Below, piece by piece: positions 15,680-24,617 of a stretch of DNA of 64,000 bases. Numbering within the stretch: the stretch's first letter is position 1; each line of letters begins with the position of its first letter. Source of the DNA: Pantoea sp. IMH (lineage in GTDB: Bacteria; Pseudomonadota; Gammaproteobacteria; Enterobacterales; Enterobacteriaceae); NCBI RefSeq assembly GCF_000599885.1, contig NZ_JFGT01000005.1, forward strand, positions 1,116,001 through 1,180,000, read 5' to 3'. The notes under the pieces are model-generated. The model saw only the letters and a list, made by a program, of their open reading frames with translations, searched no databases and was not told the DNA's origin. Made by a program: the position numbers and the translations under genes.

Positions 15680-18079
15680 ATGCAAAGTAAAACACCGTTA
15701 TCACGGATACTCGTGATTATTACGGCTGTATTTGCCGCTATCAGTGGATTATATCTGCTGATCGGGGGTATCTGGCTGGCAAAACTGGGCGGCTCGTTCT
15801 ATTACATCATCGCCGGTGTGATTGAGCTGGCTGTCGCCTGGCTGCTGTTCCGTCGTCGCTCATCAGCACTGATGCTGTATGCGATATTCCTGCTTGGCAC
15901 GCTGATCTGGTCCCTCTGGGAAGTGGGTTCCGATTTCTGGGCGCTGACGCCGCGTCTGGATGTCACTTTCTTCCTCGGCCTCTGGCTGATTCTGCCGTTT
16001 ATCTATCGTGGCCTGAATCCGGGTAAAGCGTCACGGGGTTCACTGGCCGCCGTGCTGCTGGTAACGGTCATCGCACTGGCCTATTCGGTGTTCAACGATC
16101 CGCAAGTTATTAACGGTGAATTCAAACACGATCAGACGGCTAACGCTCAGGGCGCCACAGAGAGCGCAGAAGGCATCGCTGCCGGTGACTGGCCAGCCTA
16201 TGGCCGTACCCAGGCGGGTACCCGCTATTCACCGCTGACGCAGATCAACGATAAAAATGTCGGACAGCTGAAAGAGGCCTGGACCTTCCAGACGGGTGAC
16301 GTCAAGCGTCCAACCGATCCGGGCGAGATCACTAACGAAGTGACGCCTATCAAAATTGGGGACTCGCTCTATCTCTGCACCGCGCACCAGATCCTGTTCG
16401 CACTGGATGCGGCAACCGGTAAACAGAAGTGGAAATTCGATCCGCAGCTGAAAACCACGCCTGCGTTCCAGCATGTGACCTGCCGTGGTGTTTCGTATCA
16501 TGAAACGCCGGATGTGGCTGCGCTGCCTGCGGGTAGCAAACCTGCACTCTGCTCACGTCGTATCATCCTGCCAGTTAACGATGGCAGCCTGTACGCACTG
16601 GATGCAGAAACGGGCGAACTCTGTCCGGAATTTGGTGAAAACGGCAAGCTGAACCTTCAGCAGAATATGCCAAACGCCCGCTCCGGCGCGTATGAGCCGA
16701 CCTCTCCGCCGGTTATCACCGACAAAGTGATTGTGATGGCGGGCTCGGTGACCGATAACTACTCCACCCGTGAACCGTCCGGCGTGATCCGTGGTTTTGA
16801 CGTCAACAGCGGTAAGCTGCTTTGGGCGTTCGATCCAGGTGCGAAAGATCCTAACGTCCTGCCTGGAGACGAGCAGCACTATGTCGCTAACTCACCTAAC
16901 TCATGGGCGCCATCAGCCTATGACGCCAAACTGGATCTGGTCTACGTGCCGATGGGCGTCGGTACGCCAGATATCTGGGGCGGACACCGCACGCCGGAAA
17001 TGGAGCGTTTTGCTAACGGCATGCTCGCGCTGAACGCCACCACCGGTAAGCTGGCCTGGTTCTATCAGACCGTTCATCACGATCTGTGGGATATGGACGT
17101 ACCGGCCCAGCCAACGCTGGCGGATATCACTGACAAAGACGGTAATACCGTACCGGTTATTTATGTTCCGGCGAAAACCGGCGACATCTTTGTCCTGGAT
17201 CGTCGTACCGGTAAAACGGTTGTTCCTGCGCCAGAAACCCCGGTTCCACAGGGTCCGGCGAAGGGCGATCGTCTGTCACCTACCCAGCCATACTCTAAGC
17301 TGACCTACCGTCCTGAGCAGCATCTGAGCGGTGCGGACATGTGGGGTGCAACGGTCTACGATCAGCTGGTCTGTCGGGTGATGTTCCACAGCCTGCGCTA
17401 TGAAGGTCCGTTCACGCCGCCGTCAGAGCAGGGTACGCTAGTCTTCCCTGGCAACCTGGGCATGTTCGAGTGGGGCGGTATTTCTGTTAACACCGATCGC
17501 CAGATCGCGCTGACGAACCCAATGGCGCTGCCGTTTGTTTCCCGTCTGATCCCGCGCAGTCCAGAGAACCCACTCTGGCCGGACGAGTCAGACAAAGGCG
17601 GTACCGGTTCCGAAACGGGCGTTCAGCCGCAGTATGGTGTGCCTTTCGGCGTCACGCTGAATCCGTTCCTTTCTCCGTTTGGTCTTCCTTGTAAACAGCC
17701 GGCCTGGGGATACATCTCCGCGGTCGATTTGAAAACCAACGACATCGTCTGGAAGAAACGTATCGGTACCGTACGCGACAGCTCTCCGCTGCCACTGCCG
17801 TTCAAGATGGGTATGCCAATGCTGGGCGGCCCAATCTCCACGGCTGGTAACCTGATGTTTATCGCGGCGACTGCAGATAATTATCTGCGTGCGTTCAACG
17901 TGAACAACGGTGAAAAACTGTGGGAAGGCCGTCTGCCAGCAGGCGGGCAGGCGACGCCAATGACTTATGAAGTCAACGGCAAGCAGTATGTGCTGATTAT
18001 GGCTGGCGGCCATGGCTCCTTTGGTACCGACATGGGTGACTATGTGGTTGCCTATGCGCTGCCGGATGACGCTAAGTAA
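15680..18079 (+). CDS. gcd: PQQ-dependent membrane glucose dehydrogenase
   Basis: A 799-residue quinoprotein that oxidises glucose to gluconolactone in the periplasm and reduces ubiquinone. The N terminus has five transmembrane helices (to about residue 140). An eight-bladed PQQ propeller follows, opening DWPAYGRTQAGTRYSPLTQI. Family landmarks include TFQTGDVKRPTDPGEITNEVTP, HVTCRGVSYHE, SPNSWAPSAYDAKLDLVY and GGQATPMTYEVNGKQYV. Similarity to E. coli Gcd is end to end; one proline-rich loop near residue 705 is four residues shorter. The start at 15680 gives the family length; an upstream frame to 15593 lacks support. A strong terminator follows. Confidence 0.97.
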   Translation: MQSKTPLSRILVIITAVFAAISGLYLLIGGIWLAKLGGSFYYIIAGVIELAVAWLLFRRRSSALMLYAIFLLGTLIWSLWEVGSDFWALTPRLDVTFFLGLWLILPFIYRGLNPGKASRGSLAAVLLVTVIALAYSVFNDPQVINGEFKHDQTANAQGATESAEGIAAGDWPAYGRTQAGTRYSPLTQINDKNVGQLKEAWTFQTGDVKRPTDPGEITNEVTPIKIGDSLYLCTAHQILFALDAATGKQKWKFDPQLKTTPAFQHVTCRGVSYHETPDVAALPAGSKPALCSRRIILPVNDGSLYALDAETGELCPEFGENGKLNLQQNMPNARSGAYEPTSPPVITDKVIVMAGSVTDNYSTREPSGVIRGFDVNSGKLLWAFDPGAKDPNVLPGDEQHYVANSPNSWAPSAYDAKLDLVYVPMGVGTPDIWGGHRTPEMERFANGMLALNATTGKLAWFYQTVHHDLWDMDVPAQPTLADITDKDGNTVPVIYVPAKTGDIFVLDRRTGKTVVPAPETPVPQGPAKGDRLSPTQPYSKLTYRPEQHLSGADMWGATVYDQLVCRVMFHSLRYEGPFTPPSEQGTLVFPGNLGMFEWGGISVNTDRQIALTNPMALPFVSRLIPRSPENPLWPDESDKGGTGSETGVQPQYGVPFGVTLNPFLSPFGLPCKQPAWGYISAVDLKTNDIVWKKRIGTVRDSSPLPLPFKMGMPMLGGPISTAGNLMFIAATADNYLRAFNVNNGEKLWEGRLPAGGQATPMTYEVNGKQYVLIMAGGHGSFGTDMGDYVVAYALPDDAK

Positions 18080-18148
18080 GAGTCTACCGGGCGGCGTTTA
18101 ACTCGTCCCCGGCAAACCGTTACTGGCATCTCGCCGAAAATAATAAAG

Positions 18149-18174
18149 ACGATCCCTTCGGGGATCGTTTTTTT
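18149..18174 (+). terminator. Terminator of gcd
   Basis: ACGATCCC-TTCG-GGGATCGT, an 8-bp stem with UUCG loop, followed by six further T. Confidence 0.95.
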
Positions 18175-18401
18175 ATTGCTGACAAATCTCAAGCCAAGGG
18201 AACCGGAACAGGCGTAAAGCGTTACGCACCACGAGGGGCGCAGGTCGGGCTATCAGTGAGAAGGTTTTTCTCCATTCAGTTATTAATGTTCCGGCGTGGT
18301 ATCAGCTTTAATCAGAGCTTCCTCCATCCTGTCGCCATAGCGGAATTTGCCGGAATTTAGGGTTATGATCGGAGCCTGTCTTTTTTCAGGATGAAACTAT
18401 A

Positions 18402-19070
18402 ATGTCGAACTCTTCGCCTCTGCTTGAGGTGCAGGATGTGGGCTATCAGCTGGGCGGCACCACGCTGCTGAAGCCCGTTTCACTCACGTTGAATGTGGGT
18501 GAGTATTTACTGATAACCGGCCCTTCCGGCAGTGGTAAAAGCACGTTGCTAAAAATCATCGCCTCGCTTATCGATGCCACCCAGGGGAGGATCTTTTTCA
18601 AAGGCCAGCCTGCGGCAGCCATGCGGCCAGAATTCTGGCGCCAGCACATTTCCTACTGCTTTCAGTCGCCGGTGTTGTTTGGCGAAACCGTCTATGACAA
18701 CCTTGCGCTACCCTGGCAGATACGCCAGCAGAGCGTTAAGGACGATGCGCTGAGGCGCGACCTGGAGAAGGTGGAGTTGCCCGCGGATATGCTGCATAAA
18801 AGGATCGGGCAGCTTTCAGGTGGTGAGAAGCAGCGGGTGGCGCTGCTGCGGCATCTGCAATTTTTACCGGATGTGCTGTTGCTCGATGAGATAACCAGCG
18901 CGCTGGATGAAGAGAACAGGGCGCGCATCGATCGCCTGATCGCCGGTCTGGTAAAGGAGAAGGGCGTAGCGGTGATCGCAGTCAGTCACCAGAGCAAGGA
19001 GATTGCAGAGGCTGCAAACGTAGTGACTTTACCCCCGCCAGAAAGAGGAGAAGCTGATGGATCAGCATGA
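18402..19070 (+). CDS. fetA: Iron export ABC transporter ATPase FetA
   Basis: A 222-residue ABC ATPase with Walker [10 protein letters not shown] (about 40-48), Q-loop YCFQSPVLFGETVYDN, signature LSGGEKQRV and Walker B VLLLDEITSALDE. It matches E. coli YbbL/FetA, which with FetB exports iron and improves resistance to oxidative stress. The stop overlaps the fetB start by 14 bases. The 226-base region before it holds a GCGTAA/TTACGC hairpin (18212-18227) and the promoter, not resolved. Confidence 0.93.
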   Translation: MSNSSPLLEVQDVGYQLGGTTLLKPVSLTLNVGEYLLITGPSGSGKSTLLKIIASLIDATQGRIFFKGQPAAAMRPEFWRQHISYCFQSPVLFGETVYDNLALPWQIRQQSVKDDALRRDLEKVELPADMLHKRIGQLSGGEKQRVALLRHLQFLPDVLLLDEITSALDEENRARIDRLIAGLVKEKGVAVIAVSHQSKEIAEAANVVTLPPPERGEADGSA

Positions 19071-19839
19071 TATTACCAATGAGTCACTGGTGCTGGCGCT
19101 GATGCTGGTGGCGATCGCCCTGATTGTCAGCAGGAAGGAGCGACTGGGGCTGGAAAAGAGCATTCTCTGGAGCGTGACGCGCGCCATCGTTCAGCTGATT
19201 ATCATCGGCTATGTGCTGAAATCCATTTTTCAGCTGGATAATGGCTGGTTTACCCTGCTGATGGTGCTCTTTATCTGCGTAAATGCCGCCCTGAATGCCC
19301 GTAAACGCAGCCAGAATATGGAGGCTGCGCTGACGATCTCTTTTATTGCAATAACGCTGAGTACAACGCTTACGCTCCTGATCCTTATCCTCAGCGGGGC
19401 GATCAAGTTTGTGCCGATGCAGGTCATTCCGCTCTCTGGCATGATTGCCGGTAACGCGATGGTGGCAGTAGGCCTGTGCTACAGCAATCTTAATCAGCGC
19501 TTTCGGGATAACCGGCAGCAGATTCTGGAAAGGCTCAGCCTTGGCGCATCCATAAAGATGGCCACCGGCGGGCTGCTTCGTGACAGCATCCGCGCCGCGA
19601 TGATCCCGACAGTGGATGCGGCGAAAACCGTCGGCATTGTCAGCCTGCCGGGAATGATGTCCGGGCTGATCTTTGCCGGTATCGATCCGGTAAAGGCGAT
19701 CAAATATCAGATTATGGTGACCTTTATGCTCCTCGGTACGGCCAGCCTTTCAACGATTATCGCAGGCTACCTCTCCTACAGACGTTTTTACACGCCGCGG
19801 GCGCAGCTGAAAGCGGAAAAATATCGGGAGGAAGTCTGA
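19057..19839 (+). CDS. fetB: Iron export ABC transporter permease FetB
   Basis: A 260-residue inner-membrane permease with about seven helices. VQLIIIGYVLKSIF, MQVIPLSGMIAGNAMVAVGLCYSNL and IPTVDAAKTVGIVSLPGMMSGLIFAGIDPVKAIKYQI match E. coli YbbM/FetB throughout. It forms the membrane half of the exporter with FetA. Translation is coupled through the gene overlap. Confidence 0.94.
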   Translation: MDQHDITNESLVLALMLVAIALIVSRKERLGLEKSILWSVTRAIVQLIIIGYVLKSIFQLDNGWFTLLMVLFICVNAALNARKRSQNMEAALTISFIAITLSTTLTLLILILSGAIKFVPMQVIPLSGMIAGNAMVAVGLCYSNLNQRFRDNRQQILERLSLGASIKMATGGLLRDSIRAAMIPTVDAAKTVGIVSLPGMMSGLIFAGIDPVKAIKYQIMVTFMLLGTASLSTIIAGYLSYRRFYTPRAQLKAEKYREEV

Positions 19840-19852
19840 ATCTCAGGCATAA

Positions 19853-19877
19853 AAAAGGCCGACATCGTCGGCCTTTT
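19853..19877. terminator. Bidirectional terminator between fetB and the CsbD-like gene
   Basis: AAGGCCGAC-ATC-GTCGGCCTT with A-run before and TTTT after, so it can act on both converging transcripts. Confidence 0.88.
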
Positions 19878-19914
19878 CAGCGGTGAGCGTGAAAGTAAAT
19901 CACGCCCTGGCAAC

Positions 19915-20169
19915 CTAGCGGCGACCAAAAATTTTCGCGGCCAGGAAGCCTACGCCAGCGGCGATCGCCAGCGATACAAAAGGAGAATCCTGCGTTTTCG
20001 TCTTCACGCAGTCCAGAGCATCATCAACGGCGTAGCTGGCTTTTGCCGCATTCTGACGCACTTTCCCTTTAAACTCATGCTCCGGTGAGTCAGTGGCTTT
20101 GCCAAACTGCTCCTGGCCCAGACCTACTGCTTCATCAGCTTTATCGTTGGCTTTGTCTAACAGACTCAT
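19915..20169 (-). CDS. CsbD-like protein with YqjD-type membrane anchor
   Basis: An 84-residue protein. The first half (KADEAVGLGQEQFGKATDSPEHEFKGKVRQ) has the CsbD stress-protein pattern. The C terminus (SLAIAAGVGFLAAKIFGRR) is the glycine-zipper helix plus arginine tail of the YqjD/ElaB/YgaM anchors that tether stationary-phase ribosome-binding proteins to the inner membrane. AAGGAGG gives the start at 20169. It has the sigma-S-like -10 element and ends at a terminator. Role in stationary phase is inferred. Confidence 0.85.
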   Translation of the reverse strand: MSLLDKANDKADEAVGLGQEQFGKATDSPEHEFKGKVRQNAAKASYAVDDALDCVKTKTQDSPFVSLAIAAGVGFLAAKIFGRR

Positions 20170-20210
20170 GGTGCCTCCTTCTAAATGAAATGATTTCCTC
20201 TGGGTGAACA

Positions 20211-20220
20211 TTAAGCGTAG
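20211..20220 (-). promoter_or_regulatory. Sigma-S-type -10 element of the CsbD-like gene
   Basis: On the minus strand CTACGCTTAA, identical to the element at 3335, 41 bases before the start codon. Confidence 0.45.
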
Positions 20221-20365
20221 ACCATCCTGCAAAGCTTACCGCTGCGGTTATGTGTAAAAATATGACAGTGCGGTGACGGGCGCGGTGAGGAGTTCGCTAA
20301 GGGGATCGCCAGCGTGCAGCCTGACCGACGCTGGCTGACGCCGGCGATCCCGATGATCGGCGCAA

Positions 20366-20392
20366 TAAAAAAGCCGACATTGCTGTCGGCTT
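20366..20392 (-). terminator. Terminator of the cioAB operon
   Basis: On the minus strand AAGCCGACA-GCAA-TGTCGGCTT followed by TTTT, 15 bases past the stop of the DUF2474 gene. Confidence 0.92.
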
Positions 20393-20406
20393 ATTCTTTC
20401 CGGCGA

Positions 20407-20556
20407 TCAGTGTGATTTCATGCCCGCCGCTGTCATCATCATGCGAAATAGCGTCGCTACTACAGTGAGGGCCAGTATGCTTCCGGCATAGATAACCACC
20501 ATCCACAAAATACGTTTCCACACCGGGGACTTTGGCGTCTGCTCAGTTTCAGTCAT
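20407..20556 (-). CDS. DUF2474 small subunit of the bd-type oxidase
   Basis: A 49-residue peptide with one transmembrane helix (ILWMVVIYAGSILALTVVATLF) after a short charged head (MTETEQTPKSPVWKR). CAGGAGAACAAC precedes the ATG. DUF2474 peptides typically follow the subunit II gene of cyanide-insensitive bd oxidases, comparable in position to CydX in E. coli. Here it follows cioB by 68 bases and ends the operon. Confidence 0.85.
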   Translation of the reverse strand: MTETEQTPKSPVWKRILWMVVIYAGSILALTVVATLFRMMMTAAGMKSH

Positions 20557-20624
20557 GTTGTTCTCCTGTTATACCTGACGACTCTTCCGGGCCATCAAGG
20601 ACCGGAAGAGGCCGGACTCAGCAA

Positions 20625-21632
20625 TCAGTGATAACCTTCGTCTGGTTTAATTTTTCCGCGGAACACGTAGTAGCTCCAGAAGGTATAAACCAGGATAACC
20701 GGAATGATCAGCAAGCCGCCCACCAGCATAAAGCCCTGACTCTGTGGCGGAGACGCTGCCATCCAGATGGTGATATCAGGCGGAATGATGTTTGGCCAGA
20801 TGCTGATGCCAAGCCCGGTAAAGCCCAGGAAAACCAGAGCGAGCGTCAGCAGAAACGGCGAATAGTGCGCGTGGCGCTTCAGCGCACGCAGCAGCGACCA
20901 GGCCACCAGCAGCACCAGCACCGGCACCGGCAGGAACCAGAACAGGTTAGGCAGCGTAAACCAGCGCTGCATAATGTTCGCATGCTGCAACGGCGTCCAG
21001 ACGCTTACCACGGCAATGATCGCCAGCAGGACCAGCAGCAGCGGTTTGGTCAGGGCGGTCATTTTACGGTGCAGCTCGTTCTCGGTTTTCATAATAAGCC
21101 AGGTGCTGCCCAGCAGGGCATAGGCGACCACCAGACCCAGACCGCAGAAGAGCGCAAACGGCGTCAGCCAAAGCAGCTCCGGCCCGCTGTAGGTACGATT
21201 AGTGACCTCGAAGCCGTTGATGAAGGAGCCGAGCACCACACCCTGACTGAAGGTGGCAATAAATGAACCGGCGATAAAGGACTTATCCCAGAACGCGCGA
21301 TGCTCTTCTGTCGCCTTAAAGCGGAACTCAAAGGCGACGCCGCGAAAGATCAGGCCAATCAGCATGATGGTCAGTGGCACCGACAGCGCATCGATAATCA
21401 CGGCATAAGCCAGCGGAAAGGCGCCGAAAAGTCCGGCACCACCCAGCACCAGCCAGGTTTCATTACCATCCCACACGGGCGCAACGGTGTTTACCATCAT
21501 GTCGCGCTCACCGGCATCTTTATTAAACGGAAACAGAATGCCGATGCCCAGGTCGAAACCATCCATAACGATATACATCAGAGTCGAGAAGACGATGATG
21601 GCGAACCAGATAATTGAGAGATCGATACCCAC
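20625..21632 (-). CDS. cioB: Cytochrome bd-type quinol oxidase subunit II (CioB)
   Basis: A 335-residue inner-membrane subunit with eight or nine helices. The N terminus DLSIIWFAIIVFSTLMYIVMDGFDLGIGILF is diagnostic for CydB/CioB, as are APVWDGNETWLVLGG and FWDKSFIAGSFIATFSQG. It starts with GTG one base after the cioA stop, with AGGGG upstream, so translation is coupled. The length (335, E. coli CydB 379) and the following DUF2474 gene point to the CIO branch. Confidence 0.92.
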   Translation of the reverse strand: MGIDLSIIWFAIIVFSTLMYIVMDGFDLGIGILFPFNKDAGERDMMVNTVAPVWDGNETWLVLGGAGLFGAFPLAYAVIIDALSVPLTIMLIGLIFRGVAFEFRFKATEEHRAFWDKSFIAGSFIATFSQGVVLGSFINGFEVTNRTYSGPELLWLTPFALFCGLGLVVAYALLGSTWLIMKTENELHRKMTALTKPLLLVLLAIIAVVSVWTPLQHANIMQRWFTLPNLFWFLPVPVLVLLVAWSLLRALKRHAHYSPFLLTLALVFLGFTGLGISIWPNIIPPDITIWMAASPPQSQGFMLVGGLLIIPVILVYTFWSYYVFRGKIKPDEGYH

Positions 21633-21633
21633 G

Positions 21634-23061
21634 TTATTTCCCCTCTTGTTCCGGCGTGGTGATTTTTTCCTTCACGGCTGACAACGGACGTGCTGGCGTA
21701 TGCCGCGTACCCGGACCGCCTTCAGTGTCGTCAGTACCTTCGCCCTGCTTCGGCCCTTTCTTAATCAGGTTTATCAGATAGATATAGCCCACGCCGAACA
21801 CCGATGAATAGACGAGAATAAAGGCGAGCAGGCTGAGGCTCATATGCATTTCGCCGTGCGCTGATACCGCATCACGCGTACGCATCAGACCATAAACCAC
21901 CCAGGGCTGGCGGCCTATTTCGGTCGTAAACCAGCCGGCAAGAATGGCGATCACGCCCGAGGGACCCATCAGCAGCGCAAACCACAGGAAGGGGCGTGAG
22001 GTATAGAGCCGGTCCCGGTAGCGCAGCCAGAGGCTGATCGTGCCCAGCAGTATCATCAGCAAGCCCAGCGCGACCATGATGCGGAATGACCAGAAGATAA
22101 TGGTCGAGTTCGGGCGGTCTTCTTTTGGAAAGCTTTTCAGCGCCGGGATCTGCTTGTCGAGGCTGTGGGTCAGAATCAGACTGCCGAGATAGGGGATTTC
22201 CACGGCATATTTTGTTCTTTCCTCCTCCATATCCGGCAGCCCGAAGAGGATCAACGGCGTCGGTTCATTGGCGACATTCTCCCAGTGCCCTTCAATAGCG
22301 GCAATTTTGGCAGGCTGATGCTTCAGCGTATTCAGGCCGTGAGCATCGCCAATCATCGCCTGAATGGGGGCGACGATCAGCGCCATCCACATCGCCATGG
22401 AGAGCATTTTGCGAATGGCCGGCGTGTCGTTTTTCCGCAGAAGGTGCCAGGCGGCTGAAGCGCCGACGAAAAAGGCACTGGCAAGGAAAGCGGCGGTCGA
22501 CATATGCAGCAACCGGTACGGGAATGACGGGTTAAAGATAATCTTGAACCAGTCCACCGGAATGACGATGCCATCCTGAATAGCATAGCCCTGCGGCGTG
22601 TGCATCCAGCTGTTAGAAGCGAGTATCCAGAAGGTGGAGATAAGCGTGCCCAGCGCCACCATGCAGGTAGCGAAGAAATGCAGGCCTGGCCCCACGCGAT
22701 TCCAGCCAAACAGCATGACGCCCAGGAAGCCCGCTTCGAGGAAGAAGGCGGTCAGCACTTCATAGGTCAGCAGGGGGCCGGTCACGCTACCGGCAAACTG
22801 TGAGAAGCCGCTCCAGTTGGTGCCGAACTGATAGGCCATCACCAGGCCGGAGACGACCCCCATGCCGAAGTTGACCGCAAAGATTTTTGACCAGAAGTGA
22901 TAAAGGTCGCGATAATCCTGATTTCTGGTTTTCAGCCACAGACCTTCCAGCACCGCCAGAAAACTGGCGAGGCCGATAGTGATAGCCGGGAAGATGATAT
23001 GGAAGGAAACGGTGAACGCGAATTGTATCCTTGCCAGCAGAAACGCATCTAATTCAAACAT
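21634..23061 (-). CDS. cioA: Cytochrome bd-type quinol oxidase subunit I (CioA)
   Basis: A 475-residue heme-bearing subunit. Landmarks are [21 protein letters not shown] (heme b595 histidine region), [32 protein letters not shown] and [19 protein letters not shown]. It is about 45 residues shorter than E. coli CydA because the Q-loop is short, as in cyanide-insensitive oxidases. It reduces oxygen with quinol electrons and could take those from Gcd and the gluconate-type dehydrogenase (inference). GAGGT precedes the ATG. Confidence 0.93.
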   Translation of the reverse strand: MFELDAFLLARIQFAFTVSFHIIFPAITIGLASFLAVLEGLWLKTRNQDYRDLYHFWSKIFAVNFGMGVVSGLVMAYQFGTNWSGFSQFAGSVTGPLLTYEVLTAFFLEAGFLGVMLFGWNRVGPGLHFFATCMVALGTLISTFWILASNSWMHTPQGYAIQDGIVIPVDWFKIIFNPSFPYRLLHMSTAAFLASAFFVGASAAWHLLRKNDTPAIRKMLSMAMWMALIVAPIQAMIGDAHGLNTLKHQPAKIAAIEGHWENVANEPTPLILFGLPDMEEERTKYAVEIPYLGSLILTHSLDKQIPALKSFPKEDRPNSTIIFWSFRIMVALGLLMILLGTISLWLRYRDRLYTSRPFLWFALLMGPSGVIAILAGWFTTEIGRQPWVVYGLMRTRDAVSAHGEMHMSLSLLAFILVYSSVFGVGYIYLINLIKKGPKQGEGTDDTEGGPGTRHTPARPLSAVKEKITTPEQEGK

Positions 23062-24473
23062 TGCTTACCTCTATCTAACATAAACTGTCCTTTCTTTTAT
23101 TATTTACCCGTTATCGATCCGCGGCTGCATAGCCAGCATTAGCCGTACGATTGCGGGATAATTTCATCGAAGTTTGATCCTGGGACCAAAGCAGGTGAAG
23201 GAGAAGAAACAGTAAGTGTTTTCTTACCTATAACAGCATAGATCTTTGCGAAGAATTGTTTCTCTTTTTCGTTAAATAATTTTTATTTGTTGTTAACGCA
23301 ATTATTCCTGCTGGCATTTGTTTGTAAAGGGAATGTTTTCGATAGGATTTTTTTTGGCAGAGGAATGGTGCAAAGAGATAAGCGAAGCGGAAAACCGGGA
23401 GCGTACTTGTTACTTTATTGATAACGCCTGAGAAGAGTTTACCCTGACTTTTTTAGCAGAGAAGTTGGCCACCTGAAGACTTTACGACTGGATCGGCGGG
23501 ATGAGAAGGGTTTGTAAATGTGAGCGGCTTGTTACACCGCGTGGCAGCGCATTGCTACCAGGCGGCAGTAGTGATTCTGTAAGCCTTCAGCGCGAGAATT
23601 AAGGCTTGTTCAAACGAAGGTAATGTTAAAATTTCATGACGTAATCAGTTTCGTCTTGAATTGTTTTGTTACATTTTTGGCCGGGATAAACGCAGCTATT
23701 ATTGTTTCAGATCAGGGTTTTTATCCTATATGTCATACCTCTTTATCAGGCCGGCATCGGAGCGCTTTCCGGGAGGCATCAGCGAGTCAGACCGGCTACT
23801 CAGCAAATCAATTTGCGTAAGCAACGCCAAAAGAGGGACTGTAGAAAGTAAATAGCCTGATAAGTAATGGATAATATAAGATTTAATCGTGACGTAACTC
23901 ACGCCGGGTCCACCATTAACTACGCCAACTTTTCACGTTATCACCGTTTTAGGGCTTTTCAGGTGGCAAGCGTTTTTCCCGGTCAGCGCCAGTCATGCGT
24001 TGAGTTCTCTGTTAGCGCCATCGCCGTGAGAGCGGCAGGATATTACGCCACGGCGGAACTGAGTTATTATCTGGCTTAATTTTTTGATTCGCAATCTCAT
24101 CATGTTATTGCTGATGGTTGTAAGAAATAACAACATATTAGCTAAGAAAGGTTCGTTATTACGCCGCTTTACCTCTACAGGCGCAGCATTATGGTGCGTT
24201 TGCTGTCAGCGGATTGCGCTTTCAGCCATGCCGCATCCGGCTGTAAGGCCGCCATAGGCTATCGGACACTGTGCGATAAGCTGAAAAGTGCCATTCAAAG
24301 ATGAACCAGCAGAAAGGATAAGATAAACTGTTAGCTCCTCTCTCTCAGTGAATCGCTGAATGCGATGCCGCTGCGTGCTGGCAAGCTGCGCACATCGCTG
24401 TTCAGCATACTGCAAAGTTTGATCTCCATCCCAAAATGTAAATTTCCTGTTGGCACGCCGTTTCCGTAGTGGG
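23062..24473. other. Long non-coding stretch between cioA and gntT
   Basis: About 1.4 kb without a supportable gene. Short open frames at 23623-23820 and 23867-24079 lack ribosome sites and protein-like composition. The right end (24185-24300) has GC-rich short inverted pieces such as GCCGCATCCGGC, but not a full REP unit. The divergent cioA and gntT control regions take up the two ends; the middle could hide an sRNA or gene remnants. Confidence 0.45.
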
Positions 24474-24503
24474 ATGTTACCGTTAACATGTTCCCGGTAA
24501 CAA
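24474..24503. promoter_or_regulatory. Two overlapping GntR-type operators upstream of gntT
   Basis: ATGTTACCGTTAACAT at 24474-24489 is close to the GntR operator (ATGTTACCxGTAACAT type). A second, imperfect copy ATGTTCCCGGTAACAA follows at 24488-24503, 14 bp on and sharing two bases. They lie 115-144 bp before the gntT ATG, suggesting gluconate-induced derepression as in E. coli. Confidence 0.65.
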
Positions 24504-24617
24504 CACCAGAGTAAGGCTCTGCTACCCTCAAACAACGATCCGCTGCCGCTGAGCAGTACGGGAAAAATAACGTAAGTCTGCCTGCCGGGCAGGCTATACG
24601 CACCGGAGAAGAAAATT

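Noticed and set aside
20532..21266. 244-codon plus-strand open frame
   Set aside because: Antisense to cioB and the DUF2474 gene, with extreme Q/R/H composition.
23623..24079. Two short plus-strand frames in the cioA-gntT gap
   Set aside because: No Shine-Dalgarno, no family resemblance, no terminator; kept only as part of the gap description.
24220..24260. Possible REP element (GCCGCATCCGGC)
   Set aside because: Only a partial resemblance to the REP consensus and no second copy in the window.
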